Source: Puffinus mauretanicus (taxonomy: Eukaryota; Chordata; Aves; Procellariiformes; Procellariidae). From it: DNA of 64,000 nucleotides. Made by a program: the position numbers and the translations under genes. The notes under the pieces are model-generated. The model saw only the letters and a list, made by a program, of their open reading frames with translations. It made no database searches and was not told the origin of the DNA. This document shows positions 13,501 to 27,552 of this stretch, in pieces; the first letter of the stretch is position 1; each line of letters begins with the position of its first letter. The DNA lies in the NCBI GenBank assembly GCA_023333565.1, contig JAJKFH010000246.1, positions 124,001 through 188,000 on the forward strand, written 5' to 3'.

Positions 13501-14279
13501 CTAGAACTTTTGTTCATACCTGTTTAGTGTGCATGTACCAAAGGCATCTTTAATTGAAAAAAAAAAAGAAAAAACAACCGCTAGCTTGCTGATGTTCTCA
13601 GATGACTCATTCCATTGTGGCCACCCAGCAGGGATCTATCAAAAGGTCTTGGAGAGTCCCCTCTCAGAGTGGCACATCCTTGTGGCACATCCTTATGGTA
13701 CATTATGGTCCTTTCTATTCACCTGCCCATCTGTGTAGCTCTTTTGTCTTATTCTTGGATCAAAAGGAACATTTTTATTCTTCCTCTGTATACATCTAGG
13801 TACGCAAAATGTTCTGTGGCTTTGGTATCATTAGCAATAGCAATAATGAACAGCTCTGTCAGTCCTATTTAAGAGCACATTTGAGCTGGTTCAGTAGCAT
13901 TTTTATTTAGATAGGTTGAAAATGAATTGCTTGGCAATTATTAGGAACCATTCCTATGGAAGCGTAAGCACTGACACACATAGGAAGAAGGGAGAAATAT
14001 AAAAAAAAAATCAACACCCCCCCCAACTTATTTGTAACTCAGTTGCACAATTTCAAACAGGCGCAACATTCATCTAGAGATAAACAGAAGCAGGTAACCC
14101 CGTTCTTAGAGTCAGATGTTTTTATGCTTATTCACACACAGGATTTGTTCTAGGACATTAGTTTCATTAAACAACTTGAATGATGCAACAGTGAGAAAAA
14201 CTTACAACTGAGGATCATTCTGGGCTAACAGAGACGTAATTCACATTGAAAAACAGCATTCGAGTCCAAAATGATCCTG
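10550..14279. other. No gene recognised
   Basis: AT-rich sequence with short chance ORFs only. An A-rich run lies near 13,556-13,575. No recognisable exon, RNA gene or mobile element. Confidence 0.5.
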
Positions 14280-14700
14280 ACAAATCGGGCACACTAGATG
14301 GAAAATAATGGAGCAGCTAGACAAAATCCAGAAGGGAACAATATGAATAATTAAAGTCTAGAAAACAGCACCTACCAACAAGACAGAATGAGTTTAGGGT
14401 TTAACCTAAAAGGAAAGGCCTTGAGGGGAAGTATAAGAGTATTAAATGTAAAACATCCAAAAGTAAAGCATGCCAAGGGGATGTGAATAATCTGTGCTCC
14501 ATGTCCTTAAAGATGCAGACAAGTGACCGGAGTAAGCTGCAGCAATACGGTCTCAGGATAGATACAGGAAAAAATGTCTACGTGATGCTCTCCAAAAAGC
14601 TGCCTGGGAAAAGTGAATAATCCTCACCACTGGAGGCCCTGAACAGAAGGATAGATAAATATCCTCTGTCACGAACTGCAAACAGTAGATCCCAGATCTC
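14280..14700 (+). repeat. Ancient CR1-like LINE 3' fragment
   Basis: Several blocks in the right order resemble the 3' end of old CR1 LINEs: GAGCAGCTAGACAAAATCCA, then AAGCTGCAGCAATACGGTCT, then CAGGATAGATACAGG followed by AAAAAATGTCTACGTGATG, GCTGCCTGGGAAAAGTG, and CACTGGAGGCCCTGAACAG with a GATAGATAAATATCCTCTGTCA-like run. The match is by eye and diverged. The typical 8-bp terminal repeats of CR1 are not visible. Confidence 0.45.
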
Positions 14701-17700
14701 TTCAGGGCCAGGTGATTTCTCTGCCCCAAATCTTGCAGCTCTCTGAACCATGACTGATCCCACTGACCTCGCTGCAAGCAGCCTACCAAACCATGGAAAC
14801 CTCTCTGACAGCATGGAAAGACATGACACCAGTTCTAGTTATATGCATGGGGCTGTTGGTCACCAAGTGTAAAGAGGGGATCTCTCCTGCAAAATATGTG
14901 CAAGAGAGAGTGTTTATACACCAGTTTACACACCCTTACTCCAAGAGACAGACTACTTTGTTTTGCAATGAAATACAACTTCACAGGGATCAAAAATGAA
15001 CGTGATTTAGACGGGTTATGCAAACCTAGACATCATCTTGTAAAGACCATCACAAATTCAAAGGTTGTATTGCCACTGAAATAACGCAGTAATAACAAAT
15101 TTGATTCAGAGCAGATTACAGGATATTCCAATAACATCCAATATCTTTGAAATACATCAATGTCGTATTGCCAAGGCAGATACTTGAGCAAAATGCCCAC
15201 AAGACTACCAGTTTCATACCGTTGACTTGAGAAGTTCCCCAGAGTTCAGTAAGACTGCTTATAAGGAAAACAAGCATGATCTTCCTCATGGGAAAAAAAG
15301 AAAAGCAAATTTTAAATTTTTTTTTCCAGTTATAACCTTCCCTAGGAATTAGTGTGGACACTGAAGCTTTCACATCTACTGCTTACCTAAAAGTCATTTT
15401 TCCTCTTTTTGAATCAGAAGGAAGTCTGCTCAATGCTGAGTTACCAATGAGAAAGAACTCCCAGCTCCCAGCATTAGGTTATTAGTTATTTGCGATTTTG
15501 AACTCTGATTAATGAAAAAAACCCAAACAAAAAACCCAACCGCACTTCTTTTACTCAGGTTGTTTCAGTGTCTGAGAAATTTTAACCTCTGAGAAATAGA
15601 TGATTTCACTCAATAGCTAGAAATCAAAATCCTATCTTGTTACTACATAGAACTCACTTAGTTGAATTACCAATTTTAAATGGACACAGGTCAAATACAC
15701 ACAGAGCAGAGCACGCCATTCCCTCCCAGCTGCAGCACAGAGCAAAGCCCTTCCTTCCTCTCATTTTTCTTCCTTACCCCCCAACTCCTGCCAATGCTCA
15801 TGCCATGGGAAACAGTCCACACAAAACAAGTCCAGGCCTTAATCTCTAAAACAACAGGAGGAACTTAAAGTAATTCAATGTGCCATTAACATTGATTAAA
15901 TAATTCTCAGGGTAAAAAACTGGCAGCTCCAGTGTAAAGCAGTTGCTTTATAATGGCTAACACAACACGTGCAAGTCACTTCAGCAGTGCTAACAGTGTC
16001 TCTGTGAAATACAGACCTCAGCGCAGGAGATGTGCCACGTACAGGTCCTTACCTTCATAACGGAGATTTACCCTAATGGAAGTGAAAGCACACACAAAAC
16101 AAAACAAAAAAGTGAACAAATATGTCTCTAACATGATCATACTAATGAAGAGACAAAAGCTGACAAAGATTACACCTTATGGTTCAACAGAAAATGTATT
16201 CTTAGAATATTATATTGTGGAGATTTATTATAGATGAGTTACAGTGATTCATTTCTCTGAAGTAATTAAATTTCTGTTGACACAAAAAACTCATAACTCA
16301 AGGGGTTCAGCAATTCCTTGAGTTACTTTCAAGAGAAAATGAAATTAAGGTATGTTGGATGGAGACAAAGAGAACAGACAAGGCTCATAAAAGTAAGCTA
16401 ATCGAAAAATTGTGTGCCATAGACACTCACACACTCAACTACTTCTGTAGCCACTTGATTATTCTAATGTCCTTCCTTTTATAGCTCATACCTGCATTAA
16501 TTTATGGTCCGTTGCACCAAAATGTCAACTGTATCAAATGTAAAATTTTATAGTGGAATGGGAAAGCATGATTGCACTCCACCACTTCAGGCTAAAACAG
16601 AGGTGTTATGTCACCTGTTCTCCAAGATAAAGATCACAAACTGAGAATAAACAAGCATTGGGGTTTTAAAACTACGTTTACTGTTTCAATTGGTTTTAAT
16701 TAACATATATATTACAACACGTTCACTCACAAAACCCAGCCTGTTAAAGTGAAGTTAAGGTTGTGGGTGTCTGTAGACTGCGTCTGTTACCTTTCAGGAA
16801 ATCAAAGCAAATCACGAGGGTTAGCATCCCAGAGCTACCCTGTCGTGTCCTCACTCATAGGAAGAAGGACCTTACTCCCCAAGTTGCTCAGCTTCCAATA
16901 ATAAAGGTGTCCTGTGCAAAAAGGCAGGCACAGCACCACTGCCTGGTCCCAAGGGAAGGCAAAGCAACAGCTCCACGACTCTTGCAAGAACTTCCTCGCT
17001 AAACACACACAGCTCCTGGGAACCAACAAACCTGCCACCCTCAGCTGCCCCTGTTGCCAACCAACTCCAGGAAGAATAATTTCTTTTTCAGCAAGCTTTC
17101 CGGATGATCCATGTTTCTTCCTGATGTATGTCTTTGAAAGGACACGGCACAAGGCACTAACTTAGCATTCACAAAACTGCAGATCTAACCTAGGAAATTG
17201 TGTTTCACACTAATTTGACTGTGAACGGAATTAACACCGAGATCAATGTGTCTGACAATCTCCCTCTTCAACTACTTCATCAAAGCCCACTAACAATGGA
17301 AACTTTACTTTAACTTCAGTGGATCTGCAACCACACTGCAATTATGTTAGCTTAGCACATCAAACTACAACTTCCAGAGCTGGCTGTCTACAGCAGCATT
17401 TCTAGTTTAAACACTAAAATTTAATATAACTTTGCTGCAAGATGATACCTTTTCTTTTTATTTTGTTCATCGAGGCACTGGTTTTTCCCTGATATAAGAG
17501 AAAAAAAAAAGATAAGCAAAACCAGGAACACGCTAACAAGTAGTTTAAGGAAAATCGTTATAAAAACCACCTCCAAATGTTTTGAATTCTGGTCACCACT
17601 TCATGGGCAGCTTCCTATCTGGTATAAACTGGGATTAAAGTCAGGTCAATGCTTCTAATTTACACGTGTTGAGATTGTTGCCAACTGAACTCTAGATTTA

Positions 17701-17858
17701 CCTGACATTACAAAAAATTCTTGAATACTTTAAATATCAAAGACCGACCCCTAAAAATCACACCATGCTAAACTCAGAAGTATGTTAAAGGGGGTTAATT
17801 CCCACCATTCCAGCCTCAGAATATAGATTCAAAAACCGCGACAATTCTCTTCCAAGCC

Positions 17859-17892
17859 ATCTTGTGTGCCTTCACATCTTGTGTGCCTTCAC
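17859..17892. repeat. Perfect 17-bp tandem duplication
   Basis: ATCTTGTGTGCCTTCAC is repeated twice head to tail without mismatch, in otherwise unremarkable noncoding sequence. Confidence 0.9.
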
Positions 17893-18892
17893 TCCAAAGG
17901 CAAGGCTGCAAGTTTGATTTCCTGCTATCTACACGTTACAGGATCCTCTAAAATATCATGCAAAAACTGAAAAAATCAGAAGGTAATCAGAAAGGAATGA
18001 TTTTAAATCACACCACCCAAAAGTAAGAGTAGCTAAATCCACAGCTAATATAAATCCACATAGTAGCAGGAGCACATCTGATTTACCCTAGCGGACTAAC
18101 AGTTTCATGTGTTTATTTTGCTTATGAAAAAAATTATTACATAGCAGTACTGCATAACTAATAGGATCTTCTAGCTTGATTTGTTCCCTAATTAGTTTTC
18201 AAACTTACATAGTTGCTAGTCCTGAATGTCTTTATGTGTCTTCACTCTGAATTCTTAAATTACATTTAAGCTGAAGATGAGCTTTAATCCAAATCCTTCA
18301 AGTTGAATACTTTACTTAAAAAAAAAAAACAACCTGATTCAGCTTTGACTTTTTCAAAAAGCTCCCCCTTAACATTAAAAAACCACAATCCTCATAACAT
18401 TTTTTAAAACAAGCTCCTTTTTGAGTTTCAGAACGGAGCACTTCAGATGTTTATAGACTCAGCTTCCTAAAAAGAGTTCCAAAGACCACTACCAAATTAA
18501 AAAACAGGTCTTAAATCTATAGTTTAAAGTGTCTCTCTAAAATTATATGGGCTTGTGAGAAATACTAGTACATAACAATGAGAAGGCAAACAAAATACAA
18601 TACCAATCTGGGCAATTAAAATCAACTTTAACACCTGTCCAGTATGCAGTGCTTTCTCAGTCCTGACCTTGTGTCCTGGCATAGGCTGTCCCCCTCAAAT
18701 TAAGATACTCCTACAGGTAACTACAGAGCAGAGAGACTCGTCCTGGCTATTCTTACGAGACGGGACAAGAGCATGAGATGCTCAGGGTGTGAGAGAGTGG
18801 GTACATCAGATAAAATGGCCTCTGTCAGGCTTCTGAGATCCTAACAACTGAATTTGGGTGATATTCAAGACATGCCTCTTGGTACTTGGATG

Positions 18893-18950
18893 TTTCCTAT
18901 GGTATGGCAGGATGGTATGGTATTCCTGATGGTATGGCAGGAATCCCACA
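18893..18950. repeat. Short degenerate tandem repeat (GGTATGGCAGG-like)
   Basis: ATGGTATGGCAGGA appears at both ends of this stretch with an intervening ATGGTATGGTATTCCTG. This is a local duplication, with no coding role apparent. Confidence 0.6.
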
Positions 18951-20269
18951 GACTCAAGGCGGAACAGACAGGCATAAGGAAAAAGAAGATTCATCCTACT
19001 CGCAATGGGAAGAGAATAAAGAGTAAAGACTACATGCAACACTGTTCAAACATCATCAGCATTCATGTGCAATAAGAAACTAAACCGAAGGAGCTTATCA
19101 GATGGGAAATGCATTTTGCCTGCGAGGCTATGGATCTGCCCACTCCCTCTGTGCATTGAAGGGCTTGGGAAGGAACTCAAATAAGTACTGCCTTTAAATT
19201 AGGCAATTTAGACTCTTGATATAGAGTAATTTAATGAAGGAAACAGACCAACCCCAAATCCACCAGAATAAACAGCTTCAAACAAATGACTGATGTACAT
19301 TGCTTTCTCTTGCTTATGCAAAATATTCCCAATATCCAAGGGAAATTTAAAGAAAACTAAACAGTATGCCTCTCTAGCCCTTCAAAAAAGACACATACAT
19401 TAAAAGAAAATCAACCTGCTGTTGTACAGTAGATTTGATCACACTCTTCCCCAGTATCTGGCACAGTCTCAAAAGAAGCATTTTCACCTAAGCAGCCAGA
19501 GGTCACGACTTTTCTCATGCTTGAACATCCCTTTGTTGGTGGGAACCTGAATGCACCACTTATTGACACCTCTGGCAGAAGGCAGTTTGTTCCGAGGGTT
19601 TTCTGGATCATCTATTTTTAGAGGGGTTCAAGCCCCTTTAACATCTTTCTCTGAAGTCTTTAAGGAAACTTTGAGTCTTAGACATAGGTGCCTCTCTTCA
19701 GGTGGGAGTGCCAAGAGCTGTCTCAGCTGAAGCATTACCCTTACCCTATCGCTCCTACTGAGCAGAGAGCCAATTTCTGTCCCCGTGGCATTCCCCACAT
19801 CCTCCCCATATCTATTTAATAGATACATTCACCCCACTGAAGGTCCCAAACCTGTTGCCTACATCAAATTTAAGAACTGAGTAGTCCCCAGGCAGTAGGC
19901 TTGGGCCCTTTTTGTTCCTTGGCAAATCCAAGGTTTGTATGCAAAGCCTGCTGAATCAAACAGCCAGCAATCCATACCACTCAATTTGTCATGCTGGGTG
20001 GAAAAAAAGAAAACTGAAAAACCTATTCTTGCACGAAACAGAAATCAAAGAACAGGAGAAAAGTAAAGAAGCTCAGCTCAGTCTCAGAAGGCGTTCAATC
20101 TCAAAAGGCATTCAATCCCAAGAAAAAGAAAAAAAAGTCAGTGCTCAGTCTTGAGGAAGTTCCCCTAAACATGCAGTTCCTCGTGGCTTTGATTCTCCTC
20201 TCTCAATGAGGCGTATGCAAATTTCTCTCCTCGAGTGCCAGCATTGTTGCACGGAATCCATGGCAGAAA

Positions 20270-20680
20270 CAGGTGAGTGCTGTTTTCTGAAAGTTATTGC
20301 ACATTACCATAGCTGACTTCAACAATAACTTCTAAATGAAATGTAGATAAGCCCTCTTAATTCCAATTACCCTTTATTTTAAGGCTTAATTACAGTAGTA
20401 CGAGACTGTCATGGAATGATAATTACAATTTATTTAAACATCGATAAGTAAACATTAGGTTTTATTTTCCTACTGTGAAATGCATCTAACCTAATGGGCT
20501 GATAATGCCATTTAATTGTGTGCAATCAAAGAAACTGGGTAATTTCTGTCAGGTATCATAAAATGGCAATGGCTGCTTTATCACAAGATATTAACATTTT
20601 CCAAAAACAACTGTTCTTTTTATGAATCGGCAGTTCCACTCAGCTTTATTTAGTTTTCAATAAAAGGACAAAGGAAAAAG
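20270..20680. other. Candidate conserved noncoding element
   Basis: A long AT-rich block with clustered motifs typical of developmental enhancers: GGCTTAATTACAG near 20,383, GATAATTACAATTTATTTAA near 20,417, GCCATTTAATTGTG near 20,508, and a TTTATTTAG/CAATAAA pair near 20,645-20,665. There is no open frame and no recognisable repeat. Conservation across species is needed to support it. Confidence 0.25.
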
Positions 20681-23600
20681 TTGGAGTCTTGTGCAGTCAG
20701 AGAACAAGGCCTCCTTCAGGCCTTGCCAGTAGAAATGTGAATTGAATTGTGGCAGAACTGATCTTGCACCATTCAGGCCTCAGGAGAAGTGTAGTGACTG
20801 CCACAAGGCTATGAGAGCCCTACCTTGAGACATGGCATTAATCAGTCAAGTCCTTCAAGCTATGTCCATTTACATTAGCTAAAATCTGACCTGCATCTAG
20901 TTATGGCCTCAGTCCTGAATCAGGCAGATACTGGTCTCAAACACACTGCTGTAAATCAGGAGCCTTTCATTAATAAACCTGAAGTTGGGTTTTAAAAACA
21001 TTCCCAGGATGAGAATCTTACTAAATGGGCCTTGTTTTCCAAACATCCCAATTGTATACCAGCACGACTTTACTGATTACTGAAATAAAGTAAAAGAATC
21101 TGTAGCAGATTTGCCTGCTTAATACTTATAACCAGGTGCCGAAGACAATAAGAAGGGCTCAGTTTAAGACTTCAGGGCATCATCAAAAGGTAACAGAACA
21201 GTTGGATCAAGCCCTTGAGCATTTTTAATTTTATTTCCACTCCAGAAAAATTAATAAGAGAGACCAGATGGTCGTTCTCCTTTTGTAAACACTCTTGGGT
21301 CTACTTCAGGATATGAAATAAAGACTTTTTAACTGGGAAGAGGAGGAAGACATGATAGCATGGTTACTGAAACTGAGGATTCAAATACAGAATATGGAAA
21401 CTTGGTTCTTCACTCAAAACTTTCCCTGAAAATCTCAGAATAATTTTAATAGCTGCAAGTCCACACATCCAGAGCCTCTACAGTTACATGTGATATCCCA
21501 CACCACATCAAATAATCTTCCCCAATTTTCGAAGAGCTGCACAGTGTAGAGCCTGACTGCCGGGAGGAGTTTGGCCTCCTTTAACACCAAAGAAACCAGT
21601 GTCTACTTGGAAAAGCAACTCCAGTGATCCAGTATAACGCCCACTCTGCTCTTCACCGTTACTGCCACAGCTCAAACTGCAATCAGCTCAACTTCTTCCT
21701 CCCACGTCAGAAGGGAAACAAAGCAAACCAGATGCTGGGAAAAAAAGTCTTTGCTTCTTGAGAGGACGGACTTCTCCCTTTGTCTTCTCTGTGCTCAAAC
21801 TTCCTCACCCACCTTTCCAAACGCAGCACCAGCAGGAGAAGGAGAACTCAATTCCATGCCTCAGGCTTCCCAAAAGGAATGCATTTTTCGCAAAGCGATA
21901 CAGCATTTCTGACAATTCCCTCTGTAATGTTGACCTGGCCACACTGATTTACAAAGTCTAGCATTGGTCTGTAGCCAACCAGACACCATTACCGCAGTTT
22001 TCGCTTTCCCAGAGGACCTTTCCATGATGGGATTGTGTCCAGGATCCATCCATCAGTCAGTCAGAGACCTGGGCTATACGCCACTATATCCATGTTCTCT
22101 CAGTATCAACCACTTGCTACTCTTCAGCCCAGAAGCACGAAGTGGGTGAGAACCCTTTCCGAGTGCTCTGCTCAGATAAAGACCAGCAACTCCTTGAGAT
22201 GTGTGCAAACAGCTCAGAACAGCATTTGCATGCTAACTAACATCAGTTCCACTTCACCAGCCTGTGTCACGATGAGAAAGCTGAAGCATCTGAACATGTT
22301 ACAGACAGAAAAACCAATTTGTAATGCTCCCATTACAAGAACCTTCATTTTACTGAAACAGAATTTTCCTTGTCTCTGCACTAAATGTTTGTCAAAGAAG
22401 TACTTACCAAAGAAGGTACTATGTCCTGCTGCATCAGAGTGAACACTGTTTGACCTAGGATATTAATGACAAAAGACGGGAAAAGTTGTGGATGGGAGAT
22501 TCCTGTCCTCAAAATGTGGTGTCATTTTTATTAATAAACAGAAGTCTACACAGTTTTCACATGTGGATTAAGCTGGCAACACTCTAGCAATGTAATTGTC
22601 ACAGAGTTGTGCTGGTAATTTTCAGATTTGTTCTGCGTCAGTAATAATTTTTATTATATTTCTGAAGAGGAGAAAACATGAGAAGGGGGAAAATATCATA
22701 CAGAAAGAACTATAATTTTATTATTGCTGCATCTAAAATCATTAAGTTTACAGCACTACTGAATGCAGAGGCCTCTGCATGCAAATTATCCTGATATCTA
22801 GGTCACAACATGCTTCAATGTGATTTCTAATTAACAAGCACAAATTACCATTCCAATCAAACATTTCATAAAATTGATGATGGTGAACTTAACTAACTTT
22901 TACCAATATGGTAAGCAATTCCAAAGATGAAATCTGGGTATTTATGTTGTCCACAAGCCATGTTAGCAAGAGGAGTCATTCCTCACACCTACCACAACCT
23001 CATTCAGTTGCAGCTCTTTGGCTTGCACGAGGCTTTTAATTATCACACAGATGGAGATCAAATTCAGGTAAGAAGGCTATTTGGATTAGCTACATTTCTA
23101 TAAAGGTGGAGTGACTGCATTGAAATAAATAGATTTGCACCAAGCAAGAGCAGACTCTTACTTTCTACCCCTGACATGCTGACATAAGGCAAGAATTGCA
23201 AAAAAAACCAATGCTTTTTTTTACTGATGCAGCAGGACAGTTCTTTGTGTGGCCTAAATTAAGTCCAGCTACATCAATAATTTTTTCAGATTGGTTTTCC
23301 CCTATAAAATCAGATAGGTTATTTTACCCTGTTCTCGTCCCAGTGAGACAGTTATGGATTGTTTGCCTGACTCAAACAGATTTTTAACTATGTCATGGAT
23401 GTGCCCATCCCTCCTTTTTTTCCTCCTCTTTCATTTCTAAAGGTGGCCTTACTGTGAGGCATATCCCTTTCCCTTTGAGAGCCATGGAGTTTCTACCAAT
23501 GACTCGAGTCACAGTATGGCTGATACTACATTATAATCTCCATAAATTAGAGATATTACAATCAAGTACAGAAGTGGCATGCATCATTTGCTGTGCATGT

Positions 23601-26600
23601 GAAATTAGCATAAATGAATCATTTAATTTACTTAGCTTCACGATATCTCTGCAAATTAAAAAAAAGGCATCAGCTAGTCTTCTCATCCATATCTTGTTTA
23701 TGAGCCTGTCTCTGTGGCTTAGAGTCACTTACAGTCAATGGCATCATGTACTGTGAACAGTCCCAGTTAAGCAAAATGCACCCCCTTCATTAAGAGAAAT
23801 AAGTAATATTCCCAAAGTCAGGAATTAACTCCCAGAATGGTCTAACTTGGGCCAGGTATAAATGCTGATAAACAAAACTAAGAGCATCAAAATAATATTC
23901 GCCAGTACTAGAGTCATGTGATTGCCACCTTGATAGCAAAATTAAGGGGAGAAGTCCTTTCCCTGTTGAAGGTGACAGAAAATGGATCTGGACATTGCTC
24001 AAAACACCTACTCAATATTAATAAGCACAAGGTAAAGAAACATGCAGACAGAACAACAGTAGGGAGGTAGAAATATTCAGATAATAGCAGGATGGAGGAA
24101 GACACTGAATAACTGCATTTTAGCTCATTTTTCCTCACTAGAGAAGCAGCTTTTCCCAGTACTCCCCTCTCTTTTTGCACACATGCATGATAGGGTCTCA
24201 TTTTATGCAAGGAGAAGGTGAGGTGGGCCTGCTATTTCCCCTGAAATCACCCTAAAATACATGGCACATGAAAGTCAGTCTCCTGGTTCTTCAAATGCAT
24301 ATTCTGCACAGCTATCAGTAACTCCACAAGCAAGAAAAAAAATGGTGGTGAATCCAACCTTTTCCCCATTTTCTTCCCAGGCATTAAACACACTCAGTCC
24401 TAGCTCAGCCCTGAACCAATTAATTGGCATACCACAGCAAGAAACCTTCCTTCATCCCCAACACTTTGACATTTCTGTCCCTGCTAGCTAGGAATAACGA
24501 AGCTGTGAAACTTCTACAAAGAGACCTCACCCCAGCATCTTGATAATTTACCCTGTGTTCCAAGACACATCTAAAAAGATAAGTGAAGCCTGAAAACTTA
24601 AACCAATACCCCACCCTGCTGACTAGACTGGAAGGTAGCACCTAGTGATAGCCCTGCAGCACACGTGATGTTGCTCTTGTGCCAAGACTGATGCAGAAGC
24701 ACATGCTCCAAACAAGGGCATTTTAAGCAGAGCTTTGCATCCTCAGAGACAAAATCATTTGAAATGAGAAATGATATTCAGAAGAGCTCAGGGAGCATGG
24801 GATAGTGTTGCTTACTTAACATTTTGCCTCCACTGACAACTTCTTCCAACAACTCTCAAAATAGCCCTAATTCACCTTAGTGCATATGGGGTTAAGAGGT
24901 CCAGCAAGGGTTTGGGGAAAATTTCCTGGGACAAGGAAATGCTATAGTTTAAGTGCTATAGTTAGCATTTTGGTGGGCTTAAAGAAATCATTCCCTGAGC
25001 AGCTCCAGAAAAGAAGAGGATTAAGACCAACAAAAGTGAGAACCAGGTAGTACTTGGAGGAGCTAACTGAAGGCATCTACACGTTTGAGACCCCTACACA
25101 GCTAGGGCTCTCCAGAGAGCAGTTCACAGCACTCAAGCGAAGCGCTGGGGTACTCTGAATTCCCCTCCAAGCCTCCCTGACAACACGAGGCAGGCTCTGG
25201 CACAGAGCTCAGGTAGCTCTTCCTTCAGGCTCCCAAGTTTGATGGTGCGAATACAGTTCTCCCTCTCCACCCTTTGCAAAGAAGGTGCTATGCAATACCG
25301 AGCTGAGACAAATACACCCTCCACCTGTGGAGTTTCACATTTAAATGTCACTCCTTGAAACCTTCTCTGCAGATACTGCTCCTGGTATCACTCAGGAGCA
25401 CAGGCCTGACCCACTCTGAAGGGGTCCAGGATCCATCCCTTCTCTTCTTATTTATCTACTAGGTGCACAACCGATGACCCAGGCTTTATCTTGCTCAACA
25501 CATACAGCGTCTTGGATCAGCAGCAGTTGCTGCTTTTGTTCCTACACTGCATACTATCTCCCCATCACCCATCCAGTACCATATTAAATTATTCATGAAT
25601 GAAATAACAGTTTTCAGCATTAATAATTTATTGCTACACCAAGGGGATGCGTAAGGTAAAATGTAACTGATATGGGAGTCTGAGCTTTGGCAGCTTTTAT
25701 AATACTCATTCATCTAGTATTTTCCATCATTAATACTTGTGCTTTGCTGACTAGAACATTTGCTCAATGACAGGCATATTTCCCTACTGACATGGATCTG
25801 GTATGTAGGTTCACTACCTGCAAACAGGAAGCATATTTTTGTTTGTGGGACTTAATTTATTAAAGTGCTGACATCAGATTTTGCAAAGTCTTACTCTCAG
25901 GAGAAGTCACACGGACCTAAGTAGGTCTACTTGCTTAAAAAAAGCCTGCTGACATCAGCAGTGAGGATGGGTCCCAGGTATGCATGTAATAATAATGTAA
26001 TTAATAATAATTAATGATTTATTATCCAGCTTCAAGACAGTCCCTCTGCCTTTCTTGTCAGAAAAATGACACAGCCTTTCACTTTGGGGAGACCTGAACT
26101 AATTATATTTACTGACAGCCTCATCAGAAAGCTCTAATTCACCGTGGCAACATGTAGGCACCAGAGCAATGCAGGTGTGGGGAATTCCCCTGGACAGGCA
26201 CCAGGCACAGGGGTGTTCACAATGCTCCTCCATTAAGGTAATGGCACATTCGGCATTTCCTTGATCTGATCCCTTTAGACACCCATGAGATGAAAGTAAC
26301 AAGATCATGAGCGACATACCTCTGAGTAAACTCTTGAAGACCAGGAAATTCAAGTGATCATTTCAAAATTAAGCCATTAATTCAAAGAAAAAGATTCCCT
26401 TCCTTGCTGCTTCTTCCTCGCAACCAGAAAAACAACGAAAAATACACTGATAAACTTAAGCTGCTGCTTCACCTAAGCATCAATGCAAGATAGGCTGCAA
26501 AACATGCAGTTCTCTTTACCTAGAACTCATCACCACTGAAAAAAATAAAGCTCAAGCTCTGCCTATACTTTCCCAACAGTAAATCCCACTGTCCAGACTG

Positions 26601-27487
26601 AGTTTGGCAAGGTACAGAACAAAAGACAGAATTCCCAATGACTCCATGGCACTGTGTCTACCTCTGCAGTTATACATTAGAGATTTGATTTGCAGATCAA
26701 CAGAAAAACAATGGTTCATCTAACAAGCCATCTAACTCAGGGTAAACATCAGAATTGAACTGAACTTCAAGGGAGGTTTTCTATTCCAGGAAATTTTCAT
26801 TTTTGGCTGAACTCCAAAACTAATAATTGCTTTGCTCAGAGAATGTTCATGTATTCTGACAATTCTGAATTTTCTTCGAGTACAAAAAAAAAATTATCAA
26901 AAACTTGTTTCAAAATGAACTCACACACAAATGACATTTAAACCTCTTGTCAAAAAATTCTCAATTGACAGGAAATACAGGAAAAACAGTATTCCCACCT
27001 AAATTCAATGATATGGTGACTCACTTATTTAATTTACCAAGTGAAGACCTAAATATCAGAATGCATTTGAAGACCAGGTTCATAGTTATTGGATCTCTAC
27101 TTTCTGGTAGCAGCCGTATTATTTGGAAAATGTTAAGCAACAAATTGAACACATGTTTTTTCTATTGAGATCTGGGCAAAGTCCTAACAAGTTTTATTAA
27201 CTTGGCATACTGAGCCCTCTCATAGACTTACAACATGCCAGAAAACATGTTATGATTTTCATTCATTTGCTTGTAATTGCAATGATTTGGCTGAGTTTTC
27301 CTGCAAAAACAGTGTTCAACCTCCAGCTTGCTCCAGACTCATTCCTGGATGAAAACTCACAAGTTTACTCATCTCCCTACCCTTTGCCTGTTCATTTTAC
27401 TGGGTCATCTGCAACAGACCACATTCTTCAGTAGCAGAAGCCAGAATGAGGAGGCGGAAACGAATTGCTCTCCAAGACACCTGTACA
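20681..27487. other. No gene recognised; AT-rich noncoding DNA
   Basis: The longest open frame (22,035-22,442, plus, 135 codons) has low-complexity composition without a domain and is probably chance. TAATAATTAA-rich sequence lies around 25,985-26,025. No RNA gene or mobile element recognised apart from the possible element at 22,560-22,910. Confidence 0.5.
22560..22910. other. Candidate conserved noncoding element
   Basis: An AT-rich stretch with an octamer-type ATGCAAAT (near 22,779), TTCTAATTAACAAG (near 22,826) and a TAATAATTTTTATTATA run (near 22,641). No frame stays open. This is inference from motif clustering only. Confidence 0.2.
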
Positions 27488-27552
27488 CTAGTCCTGGCTT
27501 TGCCAGTTGCCTGTTGCATTGTGTTGGTCAAGTCACCATTTTAGTTTCCCCA
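27488..27552 (+). repeat. MIR-like CORE-SINE fragment
   Basis: The stretch reading GGTCAAGTCACCATTTTAGT followed by TTCCCC resembles the MIR core, in which GGGCAAGTCACTT is followed by CTCAGTTTCCCC. The upstream TGGCTTTGCCAGTTGCCTG also fits. Diverged and partial. Confidence 0.45.

Larger units (their letters stand above)
14701..20260. other. No gene recognised; minor tandem duplications
   Basis: No convincing exon. Small features only: a poly-A-rich spot near 17,500 and 18,317, a perfect 17-bp tandem duplication at 17,859-17,892, and a short run of TGGTATGG-type direct repeats at about 18,893-18,950. Confidence 0.5.

Noticed and set aside
22035..22442. 135-codon plus-strand ORF
   Set aside because: Composition rich in S, T and N without a domain, and overlapped by another open frame.
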